From: Candidatus Rifleibacteriota bacterium
GTDB taxonomy: Bacteria; Muiribacteriota; Ozemobacteria; Ozemobacterales; Ozemobacteraceae
Direction of reading: 5' to 3'
DNA length: 64,000 nucleotides
Assembly: GCA_015233565.1 (NCBI GenBank)
Contig: JADFXM010000004.1
Span: 1-64,000 of the forward strand
Shown piece by piece: positions 27,307 to 35,541 of the stretch; within the stretch, counting starts at the first letter, position 1, and each line of letters begins with the position of its first letter. The translations under genes were made by a program, and so were the position numbers. The notes beneath the pieces were generated by a model that saw only the letters and a program-made list of their open reading frames with translations, made no database searches and had not been told where the DNA came from.

Positions 27307-28251
27307 TCATGCTGTCAGATTGGCCGATTGACTCATGATCAAAGCATTGAACGTATCGGGATCTTCAGCTTGTTTAATAACTACATCAGGGTTAATTTTT
27401 CTAATCAAGCCGGATAAAGCTTTTCCCGGGCCTAGTTCCATAAAAGTTCTTACTCCATTTGAACACATATTTTTTATTTGCAATTCCCATTGAACCGACC
27501 CGGTCAATTGGGAAAGCAGCTTTTCTTTGAAAACAGAAGCCTTTCTTGAAAAATTGCCATCAACATTCTGGTAAACATCTGTTTCACTATCAAAAAAAGT
27601 AATGGAAGAAATAGCAGAAGCTAATTTTTCTCTGGCTGGCTTCATAAGCGGGGAATGAAACGGACCTGACACTTCCAACGGAAGAACCCGTTTTGCGCCT
27701 CTTTCCTTGGCTAATTCACCGACTTTTTTCACCGCTTCCACTGCTCCGGAGATGACGATCTGACCTGGGCAATTAAGGTTGGCTAGGACGCAAATCCCAA
27801 TATTTGAAACTTCCTGACAGATTTTCTCCAAAACCGACTGATCAAAATTTAACACGGCTGCCATCGCACCTTGGCCTGGTGGAACTGCTTCAGACATAGC
27901 ACGGGCTCGTACATCCACAAGCTTCAACAAATCTTCAAAAGAAGCAGCTTTTGCTGCATAAAGCGCTGAATATTCACCCAAACTATGCCCAGCAGTAGCA
28001 TCAAAACCAAGACCCATTTTCTTATAACCATCGGCTAAAATAGCCTCGGTCAAGAAAAGCGCGGGCTGAGTATTTACAGTTTCCTTTAACTCAACTTCCG
28101 GACCCTCGAAAATTACTCTTGTCAAATTTCGGTTTAACAATTTGTCAGCATCTTGAGCCATTTTAGCAGCCCAAGGAAACGTCTTTATCATATTCAAGGC
28201 CATCCCTATTTTTTGGGAGCCCTGGCCAGGAAAAACCAATGCTGTCATCAT
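27307..28251 (-). CDS. fabD: Malonyl-CoA:ACP transacylase
   Basis: This 314-aa protein has the family opening ALVFPGQGSQKIGM, the nucleophile elbow in AGHSLGEYSAL and the catalytic-His region SGPFHSPLMKPA. It loads malonyl groups onto ACP. The first Met is followed directly by a second Met, so the start could be one codon later. It is 106 bp after fabK and 140 bp before acpP. Confidence 0.95.
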   Translation of the reverse strand: MMTALVFPGQGSQKIGMALNMIKTFPWAAKMAQDADKLLNRNLTRVIFEGPEVELKETVNTQPALFLTEAILADGYKKMGLGFDATAGHSLGEYSALYAAKAASFEDLLKLVDVRARAMSEAVPPGQGAMAAVLNFDQSVLEKICQEVSNIGICVLANLNCPGQIVISGAVEAVKKVGELAKERGAKRVLPLEVSGPFHSPLMKPAREKLASAISSITFFDSETDVYQNVDGNFSRKASVFKEKLLSQLTGSVQWELQIKNMCSNGVRTFMELGPGKALSGLIRKINPDVVIKQAEDPDTFNALIMSQSANLTA

Positions 28252-28357
28252 TTTTTCTGGAACCTTTTTAAAATTGATTTTTGTAATTCTTTCTCAGAGT
28301 ATTTTAAAGTGGGACAAAAAAAATAATTCAATACCTGAGACCCTTAAAAAATTAAAT

Positions 28358-29320
28358 TTAATAAGTTGAAGTTGGAGGTTTAACTATACCTGAAAGGCGT
28401 GAAAAAACCGTATTAAATTCTTTTTCAAGTTTTTGGAATATTTCAGCAGCAGAATCAATCGAATTCAGCATGCCGCAAACTTGACCAGCCATAACGGAAC
28501 CATTGTCGGTGTCTCCCTCAACAACTGACCTGCGCATGCTTCCTTTTGCAATTTCATCCAATTCCTGGGGGGTCGCACCTTGCTGTTCTCGTTCCATATA
28601 TGTTTTTGCAAGTTTGTTCTTTATAACGCGAACAGGATGTCCAGTGGAAACTCCAGTAACAACCGTATCCCGGTCTTTCGCTTCAAGAACAACTTTTTTA
28701 TAGTTTTCATGAATAGCACATTCCCGGCATAAAATAAATCTGGTTCCCATTTGAACACCATCAGCCCCCAACGCCAATGCCGCCATGATACCCCTTCCGT
28801 CTCCAATTCCACCTGCAGCTATTACGGGAATATTAACTGCATCAAGAACCTGAGGAAGAAGAACCATGGTTGTTATTTCACCAATATGTCCTCCAGATTC
28901 CATTCCTTCGGCGATTAAAGCATCAGCCCCAGCTCTTTCAAGCCTCTTTGCCAGCGCAACCGAAGAAACAACAGGAATAACCTTCGTCCCTGCTTCCTTA
29001 AAATTTTTCATATAAGGACCAGGATTCCCAGCACCAGTGGTTATTACCGGAACTCTTTCATTGATGCAAACTTTAACTAAATCGGGAGCCGAAGGCATCA
29101 TTAACATAATATTGACGCCAAATGGTTTGTTTGTCAGGGATTTTATTCTTATTATTTCCTTCACCAGGGAATCGGCATCGAGAGGCCCAGCACCTAATAT
29201 CCCAAGACCTCCAGCGTTGCTTACTGCAGCAACCAAGGAGGAAGTTGAAACCCAAGCCATTCCACCCTGAAGCACTGGAAATTTAATTTCCAAAAGATTG
29301 GTAAGTCTTGTCGGAACCAT
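28358..29320 (-). CDS. fabK: Enoyl-ACP reductase II
   Basis: This 320-aa FMN-dependent reductase opens with the FabK-type FPVLQGGMAWVST and has GAGNPGPYM, EGMESGGHIGE and VIAAGGIGDGRGIMAALALGADGVQMGTRFI. FabK replaces FabI in many Firmicutes and other bacteria and is insensitive to triclosan. No FabI-type reductase is seen in this window. It lies between plsX and fabD, the usual FabK neighbourhood. Confidence 0.9.
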   Translation of the reverse strand: MVPTRLTNLLEIKFPVLQGGMAWVSTSSLVAAVSNAGGLGILGAGPLDADSLVKEIIRIKSLTNKPFGVNIMLMMPSAPDLVKVCINERVPVITTGAGNPGPYMKNFKEAGTKVIPVVSSVALAKRLERAGADALIAEGMESGGHIGEITTMVLLPQVLDAVNIPVIAAGGIGDGRGIMAALALGADGVQMGTRFILCRECAIHENYKKVVLEAKDRDTVVTGVSTGHPVRVIKNKLAKTYMEREQQGATPQELDEIAKGSMRRSVVEGDTDNGSVMAGQVCGMLNSIDSAAEIFQKLEKEFNTVFSRLSGIVKPPTSTY

Positions 29321-29351
29321 ATATTAGCCTTTGAAAAAGGGAATCGGGAAA

Positions 29352-30356
29352 TCAGGAAATGGTGGAAGATTGGTATCCAGCTAAATTGGTGAAAATCTGA
29401 TCAATTACATTTCCTGAAGCGTATTGCACTGCAAGGTGTAAAGCATTTGTTATAACCGGCGCTTTCGATTTTCCATGGCAAACTATAGAAACTCCTGCAA
29501 TCCCAAGCAGAGGGGCCCCGCTATATTCGGGGGAATCCACTTGATATCTTTTCAAGCCGCTTAAGATTGCTTTCATTATCTCAGGAGAAACTCCAGTTGC
29601 CTTCAAGGAATCAACGAGGGCTTTCCGAAAAGCTTCAGATGCTCCTTCACTAGCTTTCAACAAAACATTTCCAACAAACCCATCGCACACCACAACATCA
29701 GCAACCCCCTCAAAAAGGTGGTCCCCTTCCACATTTCCGATGAAGTTTAAATTGGACTTTTCAAGAAGCGGGAATACCGCTTTGGCTAGCTCGTTCCCCT
29801 TACCTGCTTCTGAACCCACATTCAACAAGCCAATTCTTGGTTTTTCAACCGAAAAAATACAAGAATCATACGCTGAACCCATCAAAGCAAAATGAGCCAG
29901 ATGATGCGCCTTGCAATCAACATTTGCACCGACATCCAATATTACAACACCCTTACCAGTCATTGTCGGAAATACCACAGCAGCTGCGGGTCGCTCAATT
30001 CCCGGAATTCGACCAATTTCCAATAAGGACGCCGCCATCTGCGCACCAGTAGACCCTGCCGAAACAAAACCTCCGGCTTTTCCTTCTTTTACCAAGCGTG
30101 CTGCTACTGCCACAGAGGAATTCTTTTTCTTTCGCAACGCCTGAGTAGGAGATTCCCCCATCTCTATAAACTCCGGAGTTTCATATACTTCGCAGTTCGG
30201 AGGAAGGACGGGGAGAAATTCTTTGATAGCTTTTCCGTCACCGACTAAAACCAAATCCGCTGACTCAGCTTGAGAAAACTTCTCGGCGCCAAGCAGCAAT
30301 TCTTTTGGGGCGAAATCACCACCCATTATATCAAGAGCGATTTTAATCCTTGACAA
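29352..30356 (-). CDS. plsX: Phosphate acyltransferase
   Basis: This 334-aa protein is colinear with PlsX: KIALDIMGGDFAPKELLLGA at the start, SAGSTGAQMAAS, GANVDCKAHHLAHFA, NVEGDHLFEG and DGFVGNVLLKASEG. It makes acyl-phosphate from acyl-ACP for phosphatidic acid synthesis. The start is a TTG with AAGGT upstream, five bases after the rpmF stop, the conserved rpmF-plsX arrangement. Confidence 0.95.
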   Translation of the reverse strand: MSRIKIALDIMGGDFAPKELLLGAEKFSQAESADLVLVGDGKAIKEFLPVLPPNCEVYETPEFIEMGESPTQALRKKKNSSVAVAARLVKEGKAGGFVSAGSTGAQMAASLLEIGRIPGIERPAAAVVFPTMTGKGVVILDVGANVDCKAHHLAHFALMGSAYDSCIFSVEKPRIGLLNVGSEAGKGNELAKAVFPLLEKSNLNFIGNVEGDHLFEGVADVVVCDGFVGNVLLKASEGASEAFRKALVDSLKATGVSPEIMKAILSGLKRYQVDSPEYSGAPLLGIAGVSIVCHGKSKAPVITNALHLAVQYASGNVIDQIFTNLAGYQSSTIS

Positions 30357-30361
30357 TGATG

Positions 30362-30565
30362 CTACCTTCTCGCTTTTTCTCTCTGCTTGATTTCAAGTAC
30401 TTTCACTTTACGATTATAATATCCACATGAGGGACATACTCGATGAGCAAGTTTAAACTCAAAACATTGCTGACACTTCACTAATGCAAGTGGAGCAATT
30501 TTATAATGAGTTCTTCTCTTCCTTTGGTTCATTCTTGAAACACGATGTTTGGGACACGCAGCCAT
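30362..30565 (-). CDS. rpmF: 50S ribosomal protein L32
   Basis: This 67-aa basic protein has the L32 core (KRRTHYKIAPLALVKC) and a four-cysteine zinc ribbon, Cys31-x2-Cys34 and Cys44-x2-Cys47. It is the first gene of the rpmF-plsX-fab block, 115 bp downstream of rsmG. Confidence 0.95.
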   Translation of the reverse strand: MAACPKHRVSRMNQRKRRTHYKIAPLALVKCQQCFEFKLAHRVCPSCGYYNRKVKVLEIKQREKARR

Positions 30566-30679
30566 TTTTTTCCTCCAAATTCGAAATTAGATCTGAGTAA
30601 TATAACAGAATTATTTCACTTAGTCAAACCAGATTTGTACAATTTTTCAAGCTGAAAAAATTTTATACATGCATTTTTT

Positions 30680-31408
30680 TTACAAGGGTTTTGAGGCTGG
30701 CATTCCATTTTTTCTAGGAAACACTGCCGGAGTTTCAACTTTTTTGGATATTAGAATCCAGGCTCTTGAAAATGGAATAACAGGCGGCGATTTCGAAAAA
30801 ACCGAAATGCCTTCAGCCCTTATTTTCATTTTTTCAAGTGCATTTTTAGCCCCACACATTTCTTCATCAATCTTTGGCCCCTTATAAAACAAGCAAAAGC
30901 CACCTACTCTTACGAAGGGAATACAATATTCAAGAATAATACGAAAGTCACCTACCGCACGACAAACAACCAAGTCAAACTTTTCTCGGAACTTTTTTTC
31001 ATGCCCGAATTCTTCAGCTCTTCCGGAAATAGCCCGAATATTTGTTATTCCAGTCTTTTCGGCAATTCGGTTTATAAATTCAATTGATTTGTTTTTTGAA
31101 TCAAGAGCAGTTACTTTCTTTTCGGGAAAGAAAATCGCTAATGGAAACCCAGGAAAACCGCCCCCACTGCCAAGGTCAAGGATTTTTGAAGCCTCATTCC
31201 AGAGGTTTAATCCCAGAGATAAAGGAAGCAAAGAATCCAAGAAGTGCTTTTCTGAAATATCCTTTTCATCTTTAATTTTGGAAACGCTCGAATAAAAAGG
31301 GTCTTGCAGAAGATTTGATCCAAGTTCTTCAAATTTTTCACGCATTCCAGCGGATAAAGGAATTTTGCATTCCGCTAAATATTTCTCAATATATGCAAGG
31401 AAATTCAT
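30680..31408 (-). CDS. rsmG: 16S rRNA (guanine-527-N7)-methyltransferase
   Basis: This 242-aa SAM-dependent methyltransferase has motif I DLGSGGGFPGFPLAI, the ALDSKNKSIEFI motif, and VVCRAVGDFRIILEY in the region typical of RsmG/GidB. It methylates G527 of 16S rRNA, and loss in other bacteria gives low-level streptomycin resistance. The C-terminus is extended by about 25 residues over the usual length. It overlaps the end of mnmG1 by four bases, the classical gidA-gidB pairing. Confidence 0.92.
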   Translation of the reverse strand: MNFLAYIEKYLAECKIPLSAGMREKFEELGSNLLQDPFYSSVSKIKDEKDISEKHFLDSLLPLSLGLNLWNEASKILDLGSGGGFPGFPLAIFFPEKKVTALDSKNKSIEFINRIAEKTGITNIRAISGRAEEFGHEKKFREKFDLVVCRAVGDFRIILEYCIPFVRVGGFCLFYKGPKIDEEMCGAKNALEKMKIRAEGISVFSKSPPVIPFSRAWILISKKVETPAVFPRKNGMPASKPL

Positions 31409-33264
31409 GTTATTTTTCTCGATTCGTTATCATGCAATTTGCGAATATGCATCATCATCAAAGCCAGGTCAGTGGCCCTAATTCCGGAAAGCTTTCCAAG
31501 AAGTGCAATCGTTTTAGGTCGCTTGTTGATAATTTTTTGCCGGGCTTCTGTTGATAAACCTATCGGCGGATCCTTTAAGAATACTTCAGGAATTTCGAAA
31601 TCCTGGGAATCTCGTAAACACAGATTTTCTCTCTCGATTTGAGCAATGTAACCTTCATATTTGACTTTTGCTTCAATTTCAATTTCAGCCAATTGGTCCA
31701 GCTCAGGTAAATCTTTATCCATTAATTTTATTTCGCTGAATGTAATTTCGGGTCTTTTTAACATTTGGTAGAGGGTCTGCTTTCCCGCTCCATTATCCTC
31801 AAACGCTGGTCGGGAAGATTTAGTGCTCTTCATTTTTTCAATTGTTGCATTTATTTTTTCAGCTCTTTCCCGAAGGCTATCAATTCGCTCCTCACTTAAA
31901 ATACCGATATTCTTTGCGATACCAAAAAGCCTTTCTTCCGAGTTCGACATTCGTAAATTAAGTCTGCAAGGAGAGCGCGAGGTAAAAACCCTATATGGTT
32001 CATCAAGATCATTGGAAATAATTTCCTCAACCATCATGCCAATATATGAAAAATGGGAGGAAAGTACTATCTGTTCTCTCCTCAAGGCTTTTAGAGCGGC
32101 GTTAATTCCTGCCAATATTCCCTGAGCGGCCGCTTCCTCATATCCCGAAGTTCCGTTAACCTGACCAGCCAAAAACAAACCCTCAAATAAACGTGACTCC
32201 ATGGTCGGGCGGAGCATTGAAGGATGAACGATATCATACTCGATGGCATAACCTGGGCGAGTTATTGTAGCGTTGGAACATCCTGGAAGGGTGCGGACAT
32301 ACTCTTCTTGGATCTTCTCGGGGAGGCTGGTAGACATACCCTGCAAATAAATTTCACGGGAAGCCAGCCCTTCAGGTTCTAGAAAAACCTTATGACTGGG
32401 TTTGTCAGGGAATTTTCGGACTTTATCTTCTATTGAAGGGCAATATCTAGGGCCTATTCCAGATATTTTTCCCGAAAATAACGCTGATTCATGAAGATGC
32501 TCTTTTATAACTTTATGCGTTTGATCATTGGTTCTAACCAGAAAACAGGGGCTCTGAGCCTTGTTTTGTTTAGCCAAAGACCAAAGCGAAAAAGAAGGGG
32601 TATCCACCTCTCCAGCTTGTTCCTCAAGATTTGAGAAATCTATGCTATCTGAAAGAAGTCTGGGTGGAGTACCAGTCTTAAAACGTTTAAGCGGCAAATC
32701 CAATTTTTTCAAACAAAAGCTTAGCTCCCGGGAAGGGGGTTCCCCTGCCCTTCCTGCCGGAAAAGAAATTGAACCGATATGAATCATTCCATTTAAAAAA
32801 GTACCTGCTGTTAAGATAACATTCTTTGCAAAAAATTCTTTTCCCACCGAAGTACAAAGTCCGATAATTCGATTCTTTTCAGTAAAAAACTCAACTACTG
32901 TGCCCTGTTGAATTGTCAAATTTTTTGCAGAAAAAAGCGAGGTCATCATTTTTCGACCATAAGCAAATTTATCGGATTGGACTCTGATAGCTTGTACCGC
33001 CAACCCCTTTCTGGTATTCAGAAGGCGGGATTGAATGCAGGTTTCATCTGCAACAATCGGCATTTCGCCACCAAGCGCATCAATTTCCCTTACCAAATGG
33101 GCTTTGCCTTGCCCACCCACGGAAGGATTACAGGGCATATGCGCAATTGTATCAAGATTGATAGTCAACAGGAGGGTTTTAACTCCGATTCTGGAAGCAG
33201 CCAAAGCCGCTTCACATCCTGCATGGCCACCCCCAACCACAATTACATCAAAATCAGAATCCAT
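31405..33264 (-). CDS. mnmG: tRNA U34 modification enzyme MnmG, copy 1
   Basis: This 619-aa FAD protein has the dinucleotide motif VVGGGHAG, Cys45 in MPCNPSVGG and GPRYCPSIEDK for the second cysteine. KTGTPPR, the late GYEEAAAQG motif and the C-terminal helical domain with YEGYI and the GLS...R.KI stretch are all present. With MnmE it makes 5-carboxymethylaminomethyl uridine at the wobble base. A normally near-invariant block (KGPAVRAxRAQAD) reads KGLAVQAIRVQSD here (86-98), which is odd. It pairs with rsmG by a four-base overlap. A second MnmG lies 2.3 kb upstream. Confidence 0.9.
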   Translation of the reverse strand: MDSDFDVIVVGGGHAGCEAALAASRIGVKTLLLTINLDTIAHMPCNPSVGGQGKAHLVREIDALGGEMPIVADETCIQSRLLNTRKGLAVQAIRVQSDKFAYGRKMMTSLFSAKNLTIQQGTVVEFFTEKNRIIGLCTSVGKEFFAKNVILTAGTFLNGMIHIGSISFPAGRAGEPPSRELSFCLKKLDLPLKRFKTGTPPRLLSDSIDFSNLEEQAGEVDTPSFSLWSLAKQNKAQSPCFLVRTNDQTHKVIKEHLHESALFSGKISGIGPRYCPSIEDKVRKFPDKPSHKVFLEPEGLASREIYLQGMSTSLPEKIQEEYVRTLPGCSNATITRPGYAIEYDIVHPSMLRPTMESRLFEGLFLAGQVNGTSGYEEAAAQGILAGINAALKALRREQIVLSSHFSYIGMMVEEIISNDLDEPYRVFTSRSPCRLNLRMSNSEERLFGIAKNIGILSEERIDSLRERAEKINATIEKMKSTKSSRPAFEDNGAGKQTLYQMLKRPEITFSEIKLMDKDLPELDQLAEIEIEAKVKYEGYIAQIERENLCLRDSQDFEIPEVFLKDPPIGLSTEARQKIINKRPKTIALLGKLSGIRATDLALMMMHIRKLHDNESRKIT

Positions 33265-33288
33265 AATTTGTATTTTGCAACGGTCTTT

Positions 33289-35448
33289 TCACTTTATCAT
33301 GGTTAATGCTTTTTGAGCCATTGAACTAACCAGTTGGTTGGAGTCATCTGCCAAATTTCTCAGTAATTCAGCAATTTTCGGTCCCCGCTTCCTGGATAAA
33401 AGCTTTGCGGCTGCCAATCGTAGTGTTTCATCTGTACTCTGGGAAGCAAAAGTCAACAATGTTATCTGGTCATCCCCAAAGATTAGTGCCATATCCTGAG
33501 CAGCCCGCTGCCTTTCAGCGGGATTGTCGGAATTTAGTTTAGAGTAAACTTCGGAAGAACGAGGTTTTTGAAAAACCGGTCCTCCGGTAGTAGTGCGAGA
33601 TACTAGATCCAAGGCTGGGACTAATGGTGGCTTCGGTGTAGCAGAAGGTTCCTGCTTTGTCTCAGCTGAATCCGAATCAATCAGATTTATTGAGGAAAGT
33701 TGAACTCTTAAATCATCAACTTTTCTGGAAAATGGATCTGCATCGGAATGTTCAGTCTTGGGAGCCGTTTGGGCAGTTTGAGTTTGAAGCGGTTGACCTC
33801 GGGAAATTTTTGGGAGCGGGGGATGGACAGTAGACTGCTGACCTTGAGAAATTTTTGGGGACGAGGGTGTTGGTTGGGAAGGTTTAGCCCGAGAAAGTTG
33901 AGGAGGCGAAGGCTGGGTTTGAGGAATCTCAGACACAGGCTCTTCCGAAGGCAGTTCACTAGGTTCGTCCTCTTGAGGTTTAGTTGGTAGGACCGTTTGG
34001 AGGGGTTTTATTGGTTTTGTAGGCTGAACTTGCGGGGTTATCAAAGAACTAACTTGTTTTTCCCGCAGGCTATCCCATTTTTTATCCAGTAGTAAAGGAG
34101 CTGAAATAATCTGCTTGGGAGGCGAATTCTTAATTTTCTCCCAGAGGCCTCGGGCAACTTGCGCTACAACTTGGTCTTGATCCTGGCAAGTACCTTGAAT
34201 GGTCTGTCTTGCAGTTTCCGTATTAATTTTAGCAAGTGCCTTTAGGACGCTTAGTCTTATTCCTTGGTTGGGATCTTTTAAAGCTGCTTTAAGGAGCGTG
34301 AGAGATGCAGTATCTCCTATTTCTCCCAGAGCAAAAATCACGCTATCCCTCAACCAAACTTCAGAAGAACCCAACATTTTCTTTAAAGTGGGGAAAGCCT
34401 CAGGATGTCCAATTTTCACAAGAAACTTGGCGGCATTAACTTTTACTCGATTTTCAGAATCAGTTAACAATTGTGCTACTTCATCAGAACATGCAACAAT
34501 TTTCATCTCCTCAAGGACTTCAACGGTGTTAGCCCTTACCCTGGCGTCAGAATCTCTTAGACACCATTTAAGGGTCTCAACCCCTTCCTCGCCGCTTAAC
34601 CTCGCAAAAACCTTGACCAAGCCTGATTTAACAATTACATCCTTTTCAGATCTAAGAACATGCTCAAGAGCTTTAACATCAAGTTCTGCACGCGTTTCCA
34701 TTATAATTTTCAAAATCAAAAATCTTCTTTGCGATGAAAAACCCGGTAACAGCAAAAATGAGAGAAATTGCCCCGGCGCCCTGGGATCCTTTAAATTCAA
34801 GACCGTCTGAAGAGCAGTCAGTGCAACTTCCTCATGTGTATCCTGCGAAAAAATAATCAAGTAAGTCAGCGTTCCTGATGGTCTCTCTCTACTTAACTTG
34901 GCGACATAATCAAGCTTCTGAGGAATGGCCTTTAACGATTTTGGATCAATCAGGGATGAGTCGACAGGGTCTTCAAGAAATGGCGCTTCTACGACATATT
35001 CCTGATCGAAGCTCTCGGCTGAAGTAGCCATGGGGCTCTTTCCCTGCTTCTCAATTTTTTCAGAGAGCAGAGGAAGTCTTGACTCCTCTTCAGTTCTAGC
35101 TTCACTTACATTTTCAACCACTTCTGGAACAGGAGGGTTTTCAATCACTTCTGTTTCTGCGGGATTTTCTACAATTTTATTCTCTTCTGACTGGCCTTTT
35201 TTTTCTGGTGCTTCCTTTACTTTTTTATCCTTGGGAACAACTCCAAGTTTTATCAAGTAAGCAGATGCCATACCCCGAATACTTTCCTCTTCATCTTGCA
35301 ACGCTTTTTCGTAAAGAGTAATTTTGTCAGCCTTGGAAACAAGGCTTTCCGGCAAGTCATAAAGCTGAATAAAAGATTGTTTACGTACAACAGAAGAAAT
35401 TGAACACACGTTTTGAATTATCAACTCATGTTTCTTTTTTTGTGGCAT
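33289..35448 (-). CDS. HEAT-repeat protein with Pro/Ser/Gln-rich linker
   Basis: This is a 719-aa protein. The ATG at 35448 has GAGGGG upstream; an ATG 39 bases earlier does not. A short N-terminal HEAT-like part is followed by an acidic Glu/Val/Pro linker, then a central solenoid of HEAT repeats (about 180-450; for example VNAAKFLVKIGHPEAFPTL and SVIFALGEIGDTASLTLL). A Pro/Gln/Ser-rich stretch (about 460-590) with repeated KISxGQ and LSRxKPSQP units comes next, and a last HEAT segment ends the protein. There is no signal peptide, so it is cytoplasmic and probably a scaffold. It sits between the two mnmG genes, 24 bp from the first, suggesting co-expression; a role in tRNA modification is speculative. 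Confidence 0.75.
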   Translation of the reverse strand: MPQKKKHELIIQNVCSISSVVRKQSFIQLYDLPESLVSKADKITLYEKALQDEEESIRGMASAYLIKLGVVPKDKKVKEAPEKKGQSEENKIVENPAETEVIENPPVPEVVENVSEARTEEESRLPLLSEKIEKQGKSPMATSAESFDQEYVVEAPFLEDPVDSSLIDPKSLKAIPQKLDYVAKLSRERPSGTLTYLIIFSQDTHEEVALTALQTVLNLKDPRAPGQFLSFLLLPGFSSQRRFLILKIIMETRAELDVKALEHVLRSEKDVIVKSGLVKVFARLSGEEGVETLKWCLRDSDARVRANTVEVLEEMKIVACSDEVAQLLTDSENRVKVNAAKFLVKIGHPEAFPTLKKMLGSSEVWLRDSVIFALGEIGDTASLTLLKAALKDPNQGIRLSVLKALAKINTETARQTIQGTCQDQDQVVAQVARGLWEKIKNSPPKQIISAPLLLDKKWDSLREKQVSSLITPQVQPTKPIKPLQTVLPTKPQEDEPSELPSEEPVSEIPQTQPSPPQLSRAKPSQPTPSSPKISQGQQSTVHPPLPKISRGQPLQTQTAQTAPKTEHSDADPFSRKVDDLRVQLSSINLIDSDSAETKQEPSATPKPPLVPALDLVSRTTTGGPVFQKPRSSEVYSKLNSDNPAERQRAAQDMALIFGDDQITLLTFASQSTDETLRLAAAKLLSRKRGPKIAELLRNLADDSNQLVSSMAQKALTMIK

Positions 35449-35541
35449 AGTCCCCTCAGGAAATTTCTTTCCTGCCCTCGAATTCATTTGGCTATAGCTA
35501 AACCAATCAAATAAACCAATTTAACTAATTATTCAGGCAAA

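Noticed and set aside
34199..34810. 203-codon plus-strand ORF
   Set aside because: Antisense to the HEAT-repeat gene; a mirror of its helical repeats.
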